A stretch of DNA of 51,466 nucleotides, taken from NCBI RefSeq assembly GCF_030546805.1, contig NZ_JAUOPC010000020.1, positions 1 to 51,466 on the forward strand, written 5' to 3'. Numbering within the stretch: position 1 is the first letter of the stretch; every line of letters begins with the position of its first letter. Below, piece by piece: positions 27,108 through 36,682 of this stretch. Origin of the DNA: Cyclobacterium sp. 1_MG-2023. Its GTDB lineage: Bacteria; Bacteroidota; Bacteroidia; Cytophagales; Cyclobacteriaceae. Below the pieces are notes generated by a model. It did not search any database. It worked only from the letters and a program-made list of their open reading frames with translations, and was not told the DNA's origin. The position numbers were made by a program, and so were the translations under genes.

Positions 27108-30100
27108 TTAAAAGGTGGCGTTAAAACCAAAGTTCACCATCTTGGTAACCGGGTACCCGATGGAATCATTATTTTCCGGATCAAGATGACCCATTCTTAA
27201 ATTGTCCCAGGTCAATAAGTTTTGACCACCTAGGTAAACCCTAAGTGAACTCATGCCTACCACCTGTGTCAGGTGGTTTGGGAGGGTATAACCTATGTCA
27301 ATATTTTTCAATCTCACAAAGGACCTGTCCATAATAAAAAAGTTATTTGCGGTATGGTTCGTCGTACTTCTGGTACTCAGTGCAGGATAGGTAATTTCTT
27401 CCCCGGCAGCGTATCTTTCAGGTGTCCAGGCATTCTTATGGTAATCAAAATAGGTTCCTTGGATTATATTTTCATATACTCCCTGAGAACCATAATTGCG
27501 AGAATATTTTCCCACACCTTGGAAGAAAATTGAAAAATCAAATGCTTTGTACTGGAGATTGACACCTGCACCATAGGTTACTCTTGGAATGGATGAATAG
27601 CCAATTGGGGTTCTGTCCTTATCATCGACAGTACCATCATCATTTAGATCTTTGTATATAAAATCACCGACCCTAGGCTCTCCGAAACCGTACTGTGTAT
27701 TTTCTCTATAGGTATCCAATTCCTCCTGGGAATTAAATATACCGTTTCCATTTTCATAATCAATTTGGTAACCCCAATTTTGACCTATTGAATAACCCGT
27801 ACTGCGGTACCTGTGTACATAGGAATCATCCCTAATTTGTTCATCTATAAATTTGACAACGTTGTGGTTGTAACCATAATTACCCCTGATATTGATGTTG
27901 AAATCCTCAGCCAACTGCTTTCTATAAGACAACTCCAGTTCGAAACCACTGTTGTCAACTTCACCCATATTGACTTTAGGAATATTACCTAAAGGTACTC
28001 CTTGAAATGCAGGCACAGTGCCTCTGGAAATAAGAATATTCGTTCGGTTCTCTATAAAATAATCAAATGAAATATCAAGTTGGTCCATAATCCCCAGATC
28101 GATACCATAATTTTGCTTGTCCGCTATTTCCCAAGTAATGTTAGGATTTCCCAGTAAACCCTGACGAACTCCCTGTCCCCTTCCTAAGCTAGGTAAGGGC
28201 CCTCCACTCATGGTAATGTCACTCTGGTACAAAAATCTGGAAGAGCCCATTTGATCATTTCCTACTCTTCCATTTGATACCCTGAACTTAACATTTGTAA
28301 GAACTGGATTGTCCAATAAGAAATTTTCGTTGCTTAATATCCACCCCACAGATACCGCCGGAAAAAAACCGAAGCGTTTTCCAGGCGCAAATTGCTCAGA
28401 ACCATTGTAACCAATATTTACTTCAGCCAGGTACTTGTAATCGTATTCGTAAGTAGCCCTAGCTGCAATTCCTAATACATTAAAAGGGATCTCTCCTGCC
28501 GTCGATTCCCAATTGTCTCTTTGGGCCAAGATCAAACCACTCACTCTATGTTTGTCATTAAAAATCCTAGCATATTGAATTGCTGCTTGCAGATTAATAT
28601 TGTACCTAGAATCTGCTCCCTTTTCCAAGGTGAGCAAAGATTCATCTGGTCTTTTGACTGCATAGCTCAATTCATCCGTATCAGGATTGACCTCAGCTAA
28701 AAACAACCTCTCTGACTTACTTCCCTGCATGGCTGTGGTTGCACGGGCATCATAAGAAACCATACCCCTTACACTTAAACCTTCCGTAACCATATTGCTT
28801 AAATCGAGTTCCATGCCTAAAGATGAGTTCAGGTTTGACCTTACCTCATTTCTGTACCCATAACGGTTCATTACTTCAAATGCTGAGCGATCCATATATC
28901 CGGGATCCACTATCTGGCCAGGGGCAACCCCAAACCCATCAATAGTTGTTGGGCCGGGTGTAATAGGTAAAATGGTTTGCGCTTGATAAAAAAGATCCCT
29001 CATCATCCAGTTGGTATCTCCTCCTCCATAAAGCCAAGCTGAAGGCATATTAACTTGTTCTATATAACTACCGATATTCAAGAATGCCTTAAAAGACTCA
29101 CTGATCTTATAATCGATATTTGCTCTGAAATTATACCTTTTCATCCAGGAAGAAGGATCATAGCCCAACTGAGATTTAGGTTCAGTATTTAAATTTCCAC
29201 CTTGATTTAAGTAAGCACCATTCACAAAATAAGTGATTTTGTCGGTGCCTCCTCTTGCACTCACGTTGACTCTGGTCTGTGGGGAATATCTGGAGATAAA
29301 TTCGCGGTAATAATCATGATTGGGGTACATGTATTGACGAACCATGGCTTTTTGGGCATAATCAGGATCATTAGGATCCAGGCCTAGTAAGGGGTTAGCA
29401 TATTTGGCCATCACATCCTCACTAAAAAATGGCGTGGTCATTCCATCATTTCGGCCTGCCTCATTTCTGAGGTTCATGTACTCCAAAGACGTCAATCTTT
29501 CCGGCTCATAGGTAAAGGAACTATAGCTTTGATCAAGGCTAATGTTCAATTCCATTTCACCAGGTTTTCCTCTCTTGGTGGTAATTAATATTACCCCATT
29601 TGCACCTCGCACACCAAACACTGCAGTGGCTGAGGCATCTTTAAGTACGGTGACAGATTCCACCTCATTGGCATCCAAGGTTCTTATGTTATCCCTTGGC
29701 ACCCCATCAATTAAAATCAATGGGCTTCTCCCATTAGTGGTAGCAGCACCTCTTAAATATAAAGTTGCATCATCCTTTCCTGGCTGACCTCCACCGGATT
29801 GGATAGAAGTCAAACCGGGTAGCCTTCCTGCCAAGGCATTGGCCAAACTTGGAGAAGAACTTTTAACCAATTCATCGGAAGAAACAGAACTTACCGCACC
29901 AGTTACTGAAAGTTTTCTTTGTTCGGCATATCCCACTACAACGACTTCTTCTAGGGCGGACTCATCTTCTAATAGAATTACGTCTAAGGTCGTTTGATTG
30001 CTTATATCAAAGGATTGGTTTTGAAAGCCTATATAAGAAAATACAAGTGTATCTCCAGATTCTACTTGAATCGAATACGTCCCATCAATACTCGTTACAG

Positions 30101-30584
30101 TACCTTTGCTGGTACCCAAAACAGAAACAGTTGCACCAGGAAGCGGTTCACCCGATTGATCCTTGACTGTTCCAGAGATGGTCACGGGATCCCTCAATAG
30201 ATTTTCGGACCCAGTTTTCACCTTAGCAACTTTGACATCAATCGTGTTATTAAATTGTCTGAAAAGCAAATTAGATTGAAGGCTAACTTCAATCAAGAAT
30301 TCTTCAACTGTACCTTTCTGCTTGTTAAAGGATAAAACAGATGATTTTTTGAGCGTCTTTTTATCATAGGAAAATCTAAAAGACGATTGTCGCTTTACCT
30401 CATTGAAAAAGGAATAAAGGTCCATTTTTTTTCGGGAGAGGTTTACCTCCACCTCATCTATATTTTTATACTGGCCCTTTGCTTGTATGATACTGGTAAA
30501 ATTTACCACCATCATCTGGAATATTAATCCATACAAGAAGCCTTTGGACAACATCATAATTGTCTTAAGTAATATTTTTTTCAT
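27108..30584 (-). CDS. susC: SusC-like TonB-dependent transporter with STN signalling domain (PUL 1, first pair)
   Basis: 1158 residues. After the signal segment comes an STN domain (about 45-120: EVEVNLSRKKMDLYSFFNEV, FRFSYDKKTLKK, GTVEEFLIEVSLQSNLLFRQ), as found in transporters that signal to a FecR-type anti-sigma factor. A CarboxypepD_reg-like domain (ISGTVKDQSGEPLPGATVSV), plug (VVVVGYAEQRKLSVTGAVSS, LIDGVPRDNI, VLKDASATAVFGVRGANGVI) and barrel ending NFGFNATF follow. The FecR gene lies just upstream on the same strand, consistent with transenvelope induction of the locus. Confidence 0.95.
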   Translation of the reverse strand: MKKILLKTIMMLSKGFLYGLIFQMMVVNFTSIIQAKGQYKNIDEVEVNLSRKKMDLYSFFNEVKRQSSFRFSYDKKTLKKSSVLSFNKQKGTVEEFLIEVSLQSNLLFRQFNNTIDVKVAKVKTGSENLLRDPVTISGTVKDQSGEPLPGATVSVLGTSKGTVTSIDGTYSIQVESGDTLVFSYIGFQNQSFDISNQTTLDVILLEDESALEEVVVVGYAEQRKLSVTGAVSSVSSDELVKSSSPSLANALAGRLPGLTSIQSGGGQPGKDDATLYLRGAATTNGRSPLILIDGVPRDNIRTLDANEVESVTVLKDASATAVFGVRGANGVILITTKRGKPGEMELNISLDQSYSSFTYEPERLTSLEYMNLRNEAGRNDGMTTPFFSEDVMAKYANPLLGLDPNDPDYAQKAMVRQYMYPNHDYYREFISRYSPQTRVNVSARGGTDKITYFVNGAYLNQGGNLNTEPKSQLGYDPSSWMKRYNFRANIDYKISESFKAFLNIGSYIEQVNMPSAWLYGGGDTNWMMRDLFYQAQTILPITPGPTTIDGFGVAPGQIVDPGYMDRSAFEVMNRYGYRNEVRSNLNSSLGMELDLSNMVTEGLSVRGMVSYDARATTAMQGSKSERLFLAEVNPDTDELSYAVKRPDESLLTLEKGADSRYNINLQAAIQYARIFNDKHRVSGLILAQRDNWESTAGEIPFNVLGIAARATYEYDYKYLAEVNIGYNGSEQFAPGKRFGFFPAVSVGWILSNENFLLDNPVLTNVKFRVSNGRVGNDQMGSSRFLYQSDITMSGGPLPSLGRGQGVRQGLLGNPNITWEIADKQNYGIDLGIMDQLDISFDYFIENRTNILISRGTVPAFQGVPLGNIPKVNMGEVDNSGFELELSYRKQLAEDFNINIRGNYGYNHNVVKFIDEQIRDDSYVHRYRSTGYSIGQNWGYQIDYENGNGIFNSQEELDTYRENTQYGFGEPRVGDFIYKDLNDDGTVDDKDRTPIGYSSIPRVTYGAGVNLQYKAFDFSIFFQGVGKYSRNYGSQGVYENIIQGTYFDYHKNAWTPERYAAGEEITYPALSTRSTTNHTANNFFIMDRSFVRLKNIDIGYTLPNHLTQVVGMSSLRVYLGGQNLLTWDNLRMGHLDPENNDSIGYPVTKMVNFGFNATF

Positions 30585-30674
30585 ATTTTTAAGGGTTTAT
30601 TGGATTTTATTCAATACGCAGGGTCTTTAGATGGTCCCATTCCCCAATGTTTTCCATCTTTAGACCTCACACTG

Positions 30675-30696
30675 CCGGTTGGATTTATCCAACCGG
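30675..30696. other. perfect hairpin between fecR-like and susC genes
   Basis: CCGGTTGGAT, a TT loop and ATCCAACCGG form a 10-bp perfect stem. On the plus strand it is followed by TTTTATT, as for a terminator, but no plus-strand gene ends here. In the minus-strand mRNA it lies about 90 nt before the susC start. It may stabilise or attenuate the leader. Confidence 0.5.
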
Positions 30697-30729
30697 TTTT
30701 ATTAAGGTGGTATTCTGGGAATCCTATTT

Positions 30730-31731
30730 TTAAAATTTGATTGTGACATTTTTTCCTTTTAGTTCATATTCAAAATTCTGTACGTAGGCCATACTCTTCA
30801 ATACATTTGCAAGGCTTTGCTTATGGTATTCACCCGAAAATTCCCAAGAGGCATTTGTAGTATTTTCAACTTCAATCTTTACCCCATACCAATTTTCCAG
30901 TATTGCAACCACCTCTTCAAGATTTGATTTCTCAAATAAAATAGTCCCTTCTTTCCATGATGAAATAGTATGCCTATCAAACTTCCGAATACTTTTTTCA
31001 CCTGTAATAGGATCTCTATGCAATTGTTCTCCCGGACTAAGAAAGAAATCTTCACTTGTACCTACATTCTCAACCTTCACTTTACCAGTTACCAATGAAA
31101 TACTAATTTCTGCTTCACCCTTTTCCTTAATATTAAAAGAAGTGCCTAAAGCGGTCGTCACCAACCCCTGTGCGACAACCCTAAAAGGTCTCAGGCTATC
31201 TTTCTCCACTTCTATAAATGCCTCCCCTTCTAAAAAGACTTTCCGCTCTGAGGTTCCGAATTTATCTGGAAAAGAAAAAACACTGTTACTGTTTAACCAT
31301 ACCCTTGTTCCATCCGAAAGGGTTAGCTGTAACTTTTCACCTGAAACCGTCTTTTTATGAATCAAAACCACATTTTCAAGTTGGCTTTTTTGTAAGTCGA
31401 CATTAAAAATTCCCGAGATCCAAGCCAAAGCAAAACCTATCAATAGTATTGCAGCTATGTTAATAATCCATCTATAGTTTTTCTTTCTAATCCGGCTTTC
31501 CTCAGGGACTTGGGTTAGTAACTTTTTGCGTAGGTTCTCTTTAATTCTTTCCGAGGCTTTATAATCTTGATACTTTGTCCGCAATAAAATCTCTCGGGCC
31601 AACTTAAGTTCTTTTAAATCATCTGGATTTGCATTCATCCATTTAGACCAATAATCATTCAAGTGATCATCTGGATGCTTTACCCAGGCAATAAACTCAG
31701 GGTCAGTTAAAAAATCCTCTTTGGTCTTCAT
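30730..31731 (-). CDS. fecR: FecR-like anti-sigma factor
   Basis: 333 residues in three parts. The N-terminal cytoplasmic part (1-85) includes FIAWVKHPDDHLNDYWSKWM. A single membrane span (about 88-109, WIINIAAILLIGFALAWISG) follows. The periplasmic FecR domain (about 125-240) has SDGTRVWLNSNS, GEAFIEVEKDSLRPFRV and TALGTSFNI. A C-terminal DUF4974-type region (EKSNLEEVVAILENWYGVKI, LANVLKSMAYVQNFEYEL) resembles STN and is where the SusC signalling domain is thought to act. It would hold the neighbouring sigma factor until SusC reports substrate. It starts 126 bp after the sigma gene. Confidence 0.95.
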   Translation of the reverse strand: MKTKEDFLTDPEFIAWVKHPDDHLNDYWSKWMNANPDDLKELKLAREILLRTKYQDYKASERIKENLRKKLLTQVPEESRIRKKNYRWIINIAAILLIGFALAWISGIFNVDLQKSQLENVVLIHKKTVSGEKLQLTLSDGTRVWLNSNSVFSFPDKFGTSERKVFLEGEAFIEVEKDSLRPFRVVAQGLVTTALGTSFNIKEKGEAEISISLVTGKVKVENVGTSEDFFLSPGEQLHRDPITGEKSIRKFDRHTISSWKEGTILFEKSNLEEVVAILENWYGVKIEVENTTNASWEFSGEYHKQSLANVLKSMAYVQNFEYELKGKNVTIKF

Positions 31732-31857
31732 CTAATTTATACTGGCTTTACAGGTAAATACCAAGCACCTGCAAAAGAACACCTAAAAAATTTATATTAT
31801 TTTGAAATATCTTAAACTTTAGAGAAAACGGCTCATAAATTAAACAGCCCTATTGCC

Positions 31858-32466
31858 CTATTTAAGCGTCTCTCGTAAAAATCCCAAGGCTTTGTACATT
31901 AGGTTTCGAGTAGTTTTGACATTGTCCAATCCCATTATTTCCTGAATTTGGGCATAGCTAAAACCTTCATAAAAAAAATAATAAATGATTTCTTTTTTTC
32001 TGGGGCTTAAATTCAAAATGGCCTTATTTAATTTCCCAATTCTCTCCATCCCTATTTGTTGATCAATCAACTGTTGTTCATGGGAAATTGTGAAATCAAA
32101 ATCCTGACAATTCTCTATGCTTACCCGCTTTTGTTCCCACTTCGAAAACTGACGCTGAAGTTTTCTTTTAAGACATTTAAGTAAATAGAATTTGATATTG
32201 TCTGTAGGACCAATTTTATGACGTAGGCGTTTCAGGTCAAAGAACACTTCTTGTATACCATCTTCAGTAAGTGATTCGTTTTTTGATAATCGCATACCAT
32301 AAGCAAAGAGGCTGTCAAAGTATTGCTCATAAATTTGGATAAATGCCGCATCGGCACCATTTCTAAAGTCATCCCATAAAATACTATCCTTTAACAACTT
32401 GGAAGGCTCCAAATTATTAAACTCAAGTATTTTACTTGAAAAAGGATCAAGTTTAAATTGAGGCAT
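31858..32466 (-). CDS. FecI-like ECF sigma factor
   Basis: 202 residues. Region 2 (about 30-100) has DSLFAYGMRLSKNESLTEDG and IQEVFFDLKRLRHKIGPTDN. Region 4 (about 145-200) has LSPRKKEIIYYFFYEGFSYA and QIQEIMGLDNVKTTRNLMYK. These are typical of Bacteroidota FecI-type sigma-70 family proteins in PULs. It should direct transcription of the downstream susC-led operon once released by the FecR-like protein. The target promoter could not be identified by eye. Confidence 0.93.
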   Translation of the reverse strand: MPQFKLDPFSSKILEFNNLEPSKLLKDSILWDDFRNGADAAFIQIYEQYFDSLFAYGMRLSKNESLTEDGIQEVFFDLKRLRHKIGPTDNIKFYLLKCLKRKLQRQFSKWEQKRVSIENCQDFDFTISHEQQLIDQQIGMERIGKLNKAILNLSPRKKEIIYYFFYEGFSYAQIQEIMGLDNVKTTRNLMYKALGFLRETLK

Positions 32467-32617
32467 TTTTGGGTTTATTATTGCTTAATACCTAAATATA
32501 AGGATATTTTAAACAGACCCTATTTTAAATTAAAATTATCACATATAAAATAGTACAAATACATTTTACAATAAGCGTAAATTCTTCGAAAACTCCTACC
32601 AACACAACATTATACTT

Positions 32618-35335
32618 TTAACTATCCATTACCAATACATAAACTCCTCCCGGTAATTGCGAAGAATAAACAAATACTCCTTTATCAACAATTTTTTCAA
32701 AGCTTTTCCCTTTTTGGTTTAAAAAATAGGGAGCCTTCTTTCCTTTTGCCGGCAATCTTATTTCTGCCGTGGTATTGGCTGGGACGGTGATTGTCCATTC
32801 TACTCCTTCCGAGGTTCGTTTCCAATGACTTTTTACCATTCCATAGGGAGAGGAATGTCCTGATTCTACCCATTCCATATCCGAAGGAAAAGAAGGGGCA
32901 ACAGTAAACTTTTTGAATCCCGGACTTTCATCAGTTGGACGGATACCTCCCAGACCTTTGTAGAAATAATCCCCAATTGTACCAAACATGATATGGTTTC
33001 GAGATTGACTGCCATCCCAGTTTTGGAACATGGTGTTGGCAGTCAGCTCATCTACCCAATATCCCCAGCCCGGAAAGGTTCTTTTATTGGCCAATTCAAA
33101 CAATACATCCTCCTGATGGTAATCCATCAACACATGAATAATGGCTTTGGTCCCCACTACACCCGCATCAATATGCCCGTCTTTAGCTGCAATGGCCTTT
33201 AACAAAGCTGTTAACACCAACTCTTCCTTCTCCTCGGGTACCAAACCTGTAAATAATGGTACAGCCTGAGCGGCTTGTCCTCCATGGTCATATTGACCGG
33301 TTTGGGCATTAAAATAGGCCTGATTAAATGCATCAGCAATGTTTGCTGCCAATGCCCCATAAGTTTCCCTGTCTTCCTCTTCACCCAAAATACCAGCCAT
33401 CTTAGCCAGTAAATTGCTGAAATAATGAAAAAAAGCAGTGGATAAAAAGGGTCCTTGGGTAAGGTTTTCTAATTGTTTGTGATCATCAATTCCAAAATTT
33501 AAAAGGTAATTTTCAGCATGATCCTCTAGATAGTCTACATATCTTTTCATATTGGGATAATACTTGGCCAGCAATAAGCTGTCTCCTGAAAATCGGTACA
33601 TCTGCCAAGCTACTTCTAGAAAGGCCCCTTCCCAATGAGGACCATAGCCTCTTTCCCGATCCAGTCCTTGATTGAAAGTATAGCCCCAACCGCTGGTTGG
33701 AATTATCCCGGGAAGATCTCCACTTTCTTGCTGCTCATCCACAAAGTCATCCAACCATTTACTGTAAGCCGGCACCATTTCAAAATTGTAATTCCCCATC
33801 TCTGCTACCAAGAGCGCATCGCCGGTCCATCCCATTTTTTCCCGGTGAGGGCAGTCGGTGGGATACCCATGGTAATTGCCCAAAAAAGACCAACGCATGT
33901 TTTCCTGCAATTGGTTAAACATGGCATTTGAGCTTCTGAAATATCCTTTTTCTGACAAGTCTGTATGCACTACATCAGCCTTAATTTCCAATAAATCAAT
34001 ATCCGGTTCACTTAGGGTAACCTCCATGTATTGGAAACCTTGGTAGGTGAAAACGGGGTGCCAGGACTCCTCTCCCTCACCTTTCAGAAAATACCTGTCT
34101 GTTTGGGTATCTCCTGACCAAATAAACCGGCTAAGCTCCTCGATATCCAAAGTACTGTCGGGATAAATTCGTTCACCATATCTGATTTTCACCCTTGAAT
34201 TGGCTGGTCCTTTTACCCTAAAATTTGCCCATCCGGTTATATTTTGCCCTAAATCATACATCTGGGTACTGTCGTTGATTGCCCAGTGAGTCTTGGGTTC
34301 AAGGGATTGAATAACCCTTATCGGAGGCATAACCTGTACTACCATTTTCCCCTTTGGCCCGCTTACTGAATGGGCTGTTTTCCAATTATGCGCTTCAAAA
34401 CCCGGCATGGTCCAATCCTTCATTTCTTTTCCGGCATCATAAGTCTCCCCATTGTGCACACTATCAAAAAGGATTGGCCCATCCAAGGTGAATTTCCAGC
34501 TGTCATTGGTGTAAATCCAATGCTCTTTCCCCTCAGCATCTACGATCTTCAATTGCGCCCTTAGGACAGGTACGCCGCGCCAAGGCGCCTGATCGAAATC
34601 CCAGGCTTCCCTTGTATGCTGATTGTACCAGCCATTCCCCAATACCACGCCTATGGCATTGTCTCCATGCTCTAGTAATTCAGTAACATCGTAAACCACA
34701 TATTTCGCACTTTTATCATAGCGAGTCATGGCAGGATCCAGCACATGATCTCCAACCTTAGTGCCATTGATAAAGGCTTCATAATAGCCTAGACCTGAAA
34801 TATAAAGTCTTGCAGAATGAATAGGCTTATTTACAGGAAAGTCCTTTCTGAAATAAGGGGCTGCCGTTAATTCAGGTATACTGTCCATAACTTCTGTTGC
34901 CGCTATCCATGAAGCTTTCCAATCCTTAGGGTTGGTCAGCCCCATCTCAAACCAGCTGGGTTCGCTTTCATGAACCAGTCTCTTTTCATCTTCAAGGATG
35001 ACTTTCCAGAAAGCTCTTTTACCCGAGTTAAGGTCTTTTCCGGTATAAGGAATGCCTAGCGATTGAGCAGAGAAAATCACTCCTGAATCCCAAAGATCAG
35101 CTTTCCCTAGTTCTAAATCTCTCGGATTTGAGGCCACCAAGATCCGGTAATTTTGTTGGTAAAAACCCGTTGAAACCTCTTTCATCTGCCAACTAAATAC
35201 AGGGTTTTCTTCTAGGCCCAAGGGACTTTTAAGGTGGTTGGTTTTTAGCTCACAAACTTTGTAGGCTGCTGTTGAGTTACAGGCTAAAACCAAGCCTAAC
35301 AATAAACAAGAGGTTATTTGGAAAATCCGATTCAT
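32618..35335 (-). CDS. GH78-type alpha-L-rhamnosidase lipoprotein
   Basis: 905 residues with lipoprotein signal (ITSCLLLGLVLAC, Cys19). Domains in order are an N-terminal fibronectin-like part (KTNHLKSPLGLEENPVFSWQ), a beta-sandwich with WYNQHTREAWDFDQAPWRG, a further sandwich with LGQNITGWANFRV, and the (alpha/alpha)6 barrel with the GH78 signature DCPHREKMGWTGDA. That signature supplies Asp494, Glu499 and Asp506 in the positions of the known acidic triad. In characterised GH78 enzymes the general-base Glu lies in a later A-T-x-W-E-x-W-D-type motif; here that stretch reads TANTMFQNWDG, with Gln771 at the aligned place. The enzyme may use another residue or be altered in activity. It lies 151 bp upstream of the sigma gene. 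Confidence 0.88.
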   Translation of the reverse strand: MNRIFQITSCLLLGLVLACNSTAAYKVCELKTNHLKSPLGLEENPVFSWQMKEVSTGFYQQNYRILVASNPRDLELGKADLWDSGVIFSAQSLGIPYTGKDLNSGKRAFWKVILEDEKRLVHESEPSWFEMGLTNPKDWKASWIAATEVMDSIPELTAAPYFRKDFPVNKPIHSARLYISGLGYYEAFINGTKVGDHVLDPAMTRYDKSAKYVVYDVTELLEHGDNAIGVVLGNGWYNQHTREAWDFDQAPWRGVPVLRAQLKIVDAEGKEHWIYTNDSWKFTLDGPILFDSVHNGETYDAGKEMKDWTMPGFEAHNWKTAHSVSGPKGKMVVQVMPPIRVIQSLEPKTHWAINDSTQMYDLGQNITGWANFRVKGPANSRVKIRYGERIYPDSTLDIEELSRFIWSGDTQTDRYFLKGEGEESWHPVFTYQGFQYMEVTLSEPDIDLLEIKADVVHTDLSEKGYFRSSNAMFNQLQENMRWSFLGNYHGYPTDCPHREKMGWTGDALLVAEMGNYNFEMVPAYSKWLDDFVDEQQESGDLPGIIPTSGWGYTFNQGLDRERGYGPHWEGAFLEVAWQMYRFSGDSLLLAKYYPNMKRYVDYLEDHAENYLLNFGIDDHKQLENLTQGPFLSTAFFHYFSNLLAKMAGILGEEEDRETYGALAANIADAFNQAYFNAQTGQYDHGGQAAQAVPLFTGLVPEEKEELVLTALLKAIAAKDGHIDAGVVGTKAIIHVLMDYHQEDVLFELANKRTFPGWGYWVDELTANTMFQNWDGSQSRNHIMFGTIGDYFYKGLGGIRPTDESPGFKKFTVAPSFPSDMEWVESGHSSPYGMVKSHWKRTSEGVEWTITVPANTTAEIRLPAKGKKAPYFLNQKGKSFEKIVDKGVFVYSSQLPGGVYVLVMDS

Positions 35336-35385
35336 AAATTATTTTTTGTTGAAGTGGTATACCTTTCTTCACCGAGGATAGGGTG

Positions 35386-35415
35386 AAAAGGTAAGAATTT
35401 TTTAAACCACCACAA
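35386..35415 (-). promoter_or_regulatory. candidate -33/-7 promoter of the rhamnosidase gene
   Basis: On the minus strand, TTG (35413-35415) is followed after 19 nt by TACCTTTT (35386-35393). This fits the Bacteroidota pattern TTTG - N19 - TAnnTTTG apart from the last base, and leaves a leader of about 45 nt. Confidence 0.4.
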
Positions 35416-36094
35416 TTTTTTATCCGGCATTTTGATATTTTATCGACCGTGGAAATTGCCTAAGTTCAGGAAAATCCAATGTATATTAAATATATACTGC
35501 AAGGAGATACACCTACTGAATTACCAAGGCTTCGTAGCACACCAACAGTTAGTTTATGGAAAGTTGGCGACTACAAAATAGGGCTGACAAGAGTCCAAAA
35601 CAGTGGCATTTATTCAATTAAAATATTGGTTAAAAACGAATCAAAAAATGGCGCGACAGACCATTTGATGACCATAAAAACGTCCTAAGAATGTAATAAT
35701 AGCTCTATTTCCAAATTCAACGACTTAAAACCCAACCTATTCAATCTAACCTTTAATTAGGACAGAATTCAGTTTTTATTTGTTTATATTACTTTTAATT
35801 TGTTAATTAATGACCATTTTGAAATAAACTATCAAGGTATTAAATAATAATACCGATTTATGCAACTATTCAATAACAACTAGTCAAGACTAGTTTGCCA
35901 TTAGTAAAAGATGAACTATTTGAAATGCTTATTGAACCTATTTTAAGGATATGCTTAACCGAAAAATACATGAGTCGTGGAATTTTCTTAGTGCTGATGT
36001 AGGTTCTAGCTTGCTATCTGTTAATGATTTTTATTGAGAAAACAATGAATAAAAGTCTGCTCATTTTAATGTTTAAAAATCAATTGAGACAATT
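35416..36094. other. intergenic region between divergent PULs
   Basis: AT-rich, no convincing gene. A 69-codon ORF (35479-35688) lacks family features. The sequence separates the minus-strand rhamnosidase from plus-strand PUL 2 and should contain promoters for both sides. Confidence 0.5.
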
Positions 36095-36544
36095 ATGAAG
36101 TGGAAATGTGCTGAGGCATCCTTTATTTTCTTTGCTAGCTTGAAACCATTAATTTTTCTTTTAATAGGAATTAAACAAACCAACCAAAAAGACTTTACAT
36201 CCTTTTCAGGTAATATTTGGAAAAGAAAATCCATGATTCTTCCGAATAGCAATGTAATGGAGTTAATCGCCGGTTCGACAATAAAATTCTCTCAGGATTT
36301 TTTGACACAATTAGAAAGGCTTATTGGAGAAGCAATTTTTGAAAACACAACATTTGGCAAAGCTGCAATTACACTACAAACGCCCATTGGAGTTGAGTTG
36401 CTATTCGACCAAGCCCCCCATAAGAAATTTAGGTTTACTGCAAATTTTGATTTGAGAGAAGATTTAGATAAAGTCCATGAAGCGTCGACCAAATTCAATG
36501 CAATTTCCTTGAGGGAGAAAAATAGCAATATCTATTTTATATAA
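36095..36544 (+). CDS. hypothetical protein, uncertain
   Basis: An open frame of 149 codons. An internal start at Met77-like MILPNSNVMELIAGS gives a soluble, ordinary-looking sequence (FSQDFLTQLERLIGEAIFEN, then KFRFTANFDLREDLDKVHEA). No family recognised, no signal peptide from the internal start, and a weakly hydrophobic stretch near the first start. It lies upstream of the PUL 2 susC on the same strand. It could be a small real gene, a remnant, or chance. Confidence 0.3.
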   Translation: MKWKCAEASFIFFASLKPLIFLLIGIKQTNQKDFTSFSGNIWKRKSMILPNSNVMELIAGSTIKFSQDFLTQLERLIGEAIFENTTFGKAAITLQTPIGVELLFDQAPHKKFRFTANFDLREDLDKVHEASTKFNAISLREKNSNIYFI

Positions 36545-36597
36545 ATGAAAGACCAGTAAAAAACCATAGCCTATGTAAAATCCAACAACTAAAAAAA

Positions 36598-36621
36598 CTG
36601 CTCCGGTTGCACCCGAAGCAG
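36598..36621 (+). other. imperfect hairpin in the leader of PUL 2 susC
   Basis: CTGCTCCGG and CCCGAAGCAG can pair around a short loop, about 60 nt before the susC start. It lies in the presumed 5' untranslated region. Confidence 0.3.
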
Positions 36622-36682
36622 CGCTGCCTAATCAAAGGCATAGATTCAGTCAATTTCCATTAAATAAACCCAATCTAAAACT

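Noticed and set aside
35479-35688. 69-codon plus-strand ORF between the PULs
   Set aside because: No family features, signal or conserved context; length is within chance expectation for AT-rich DNA.
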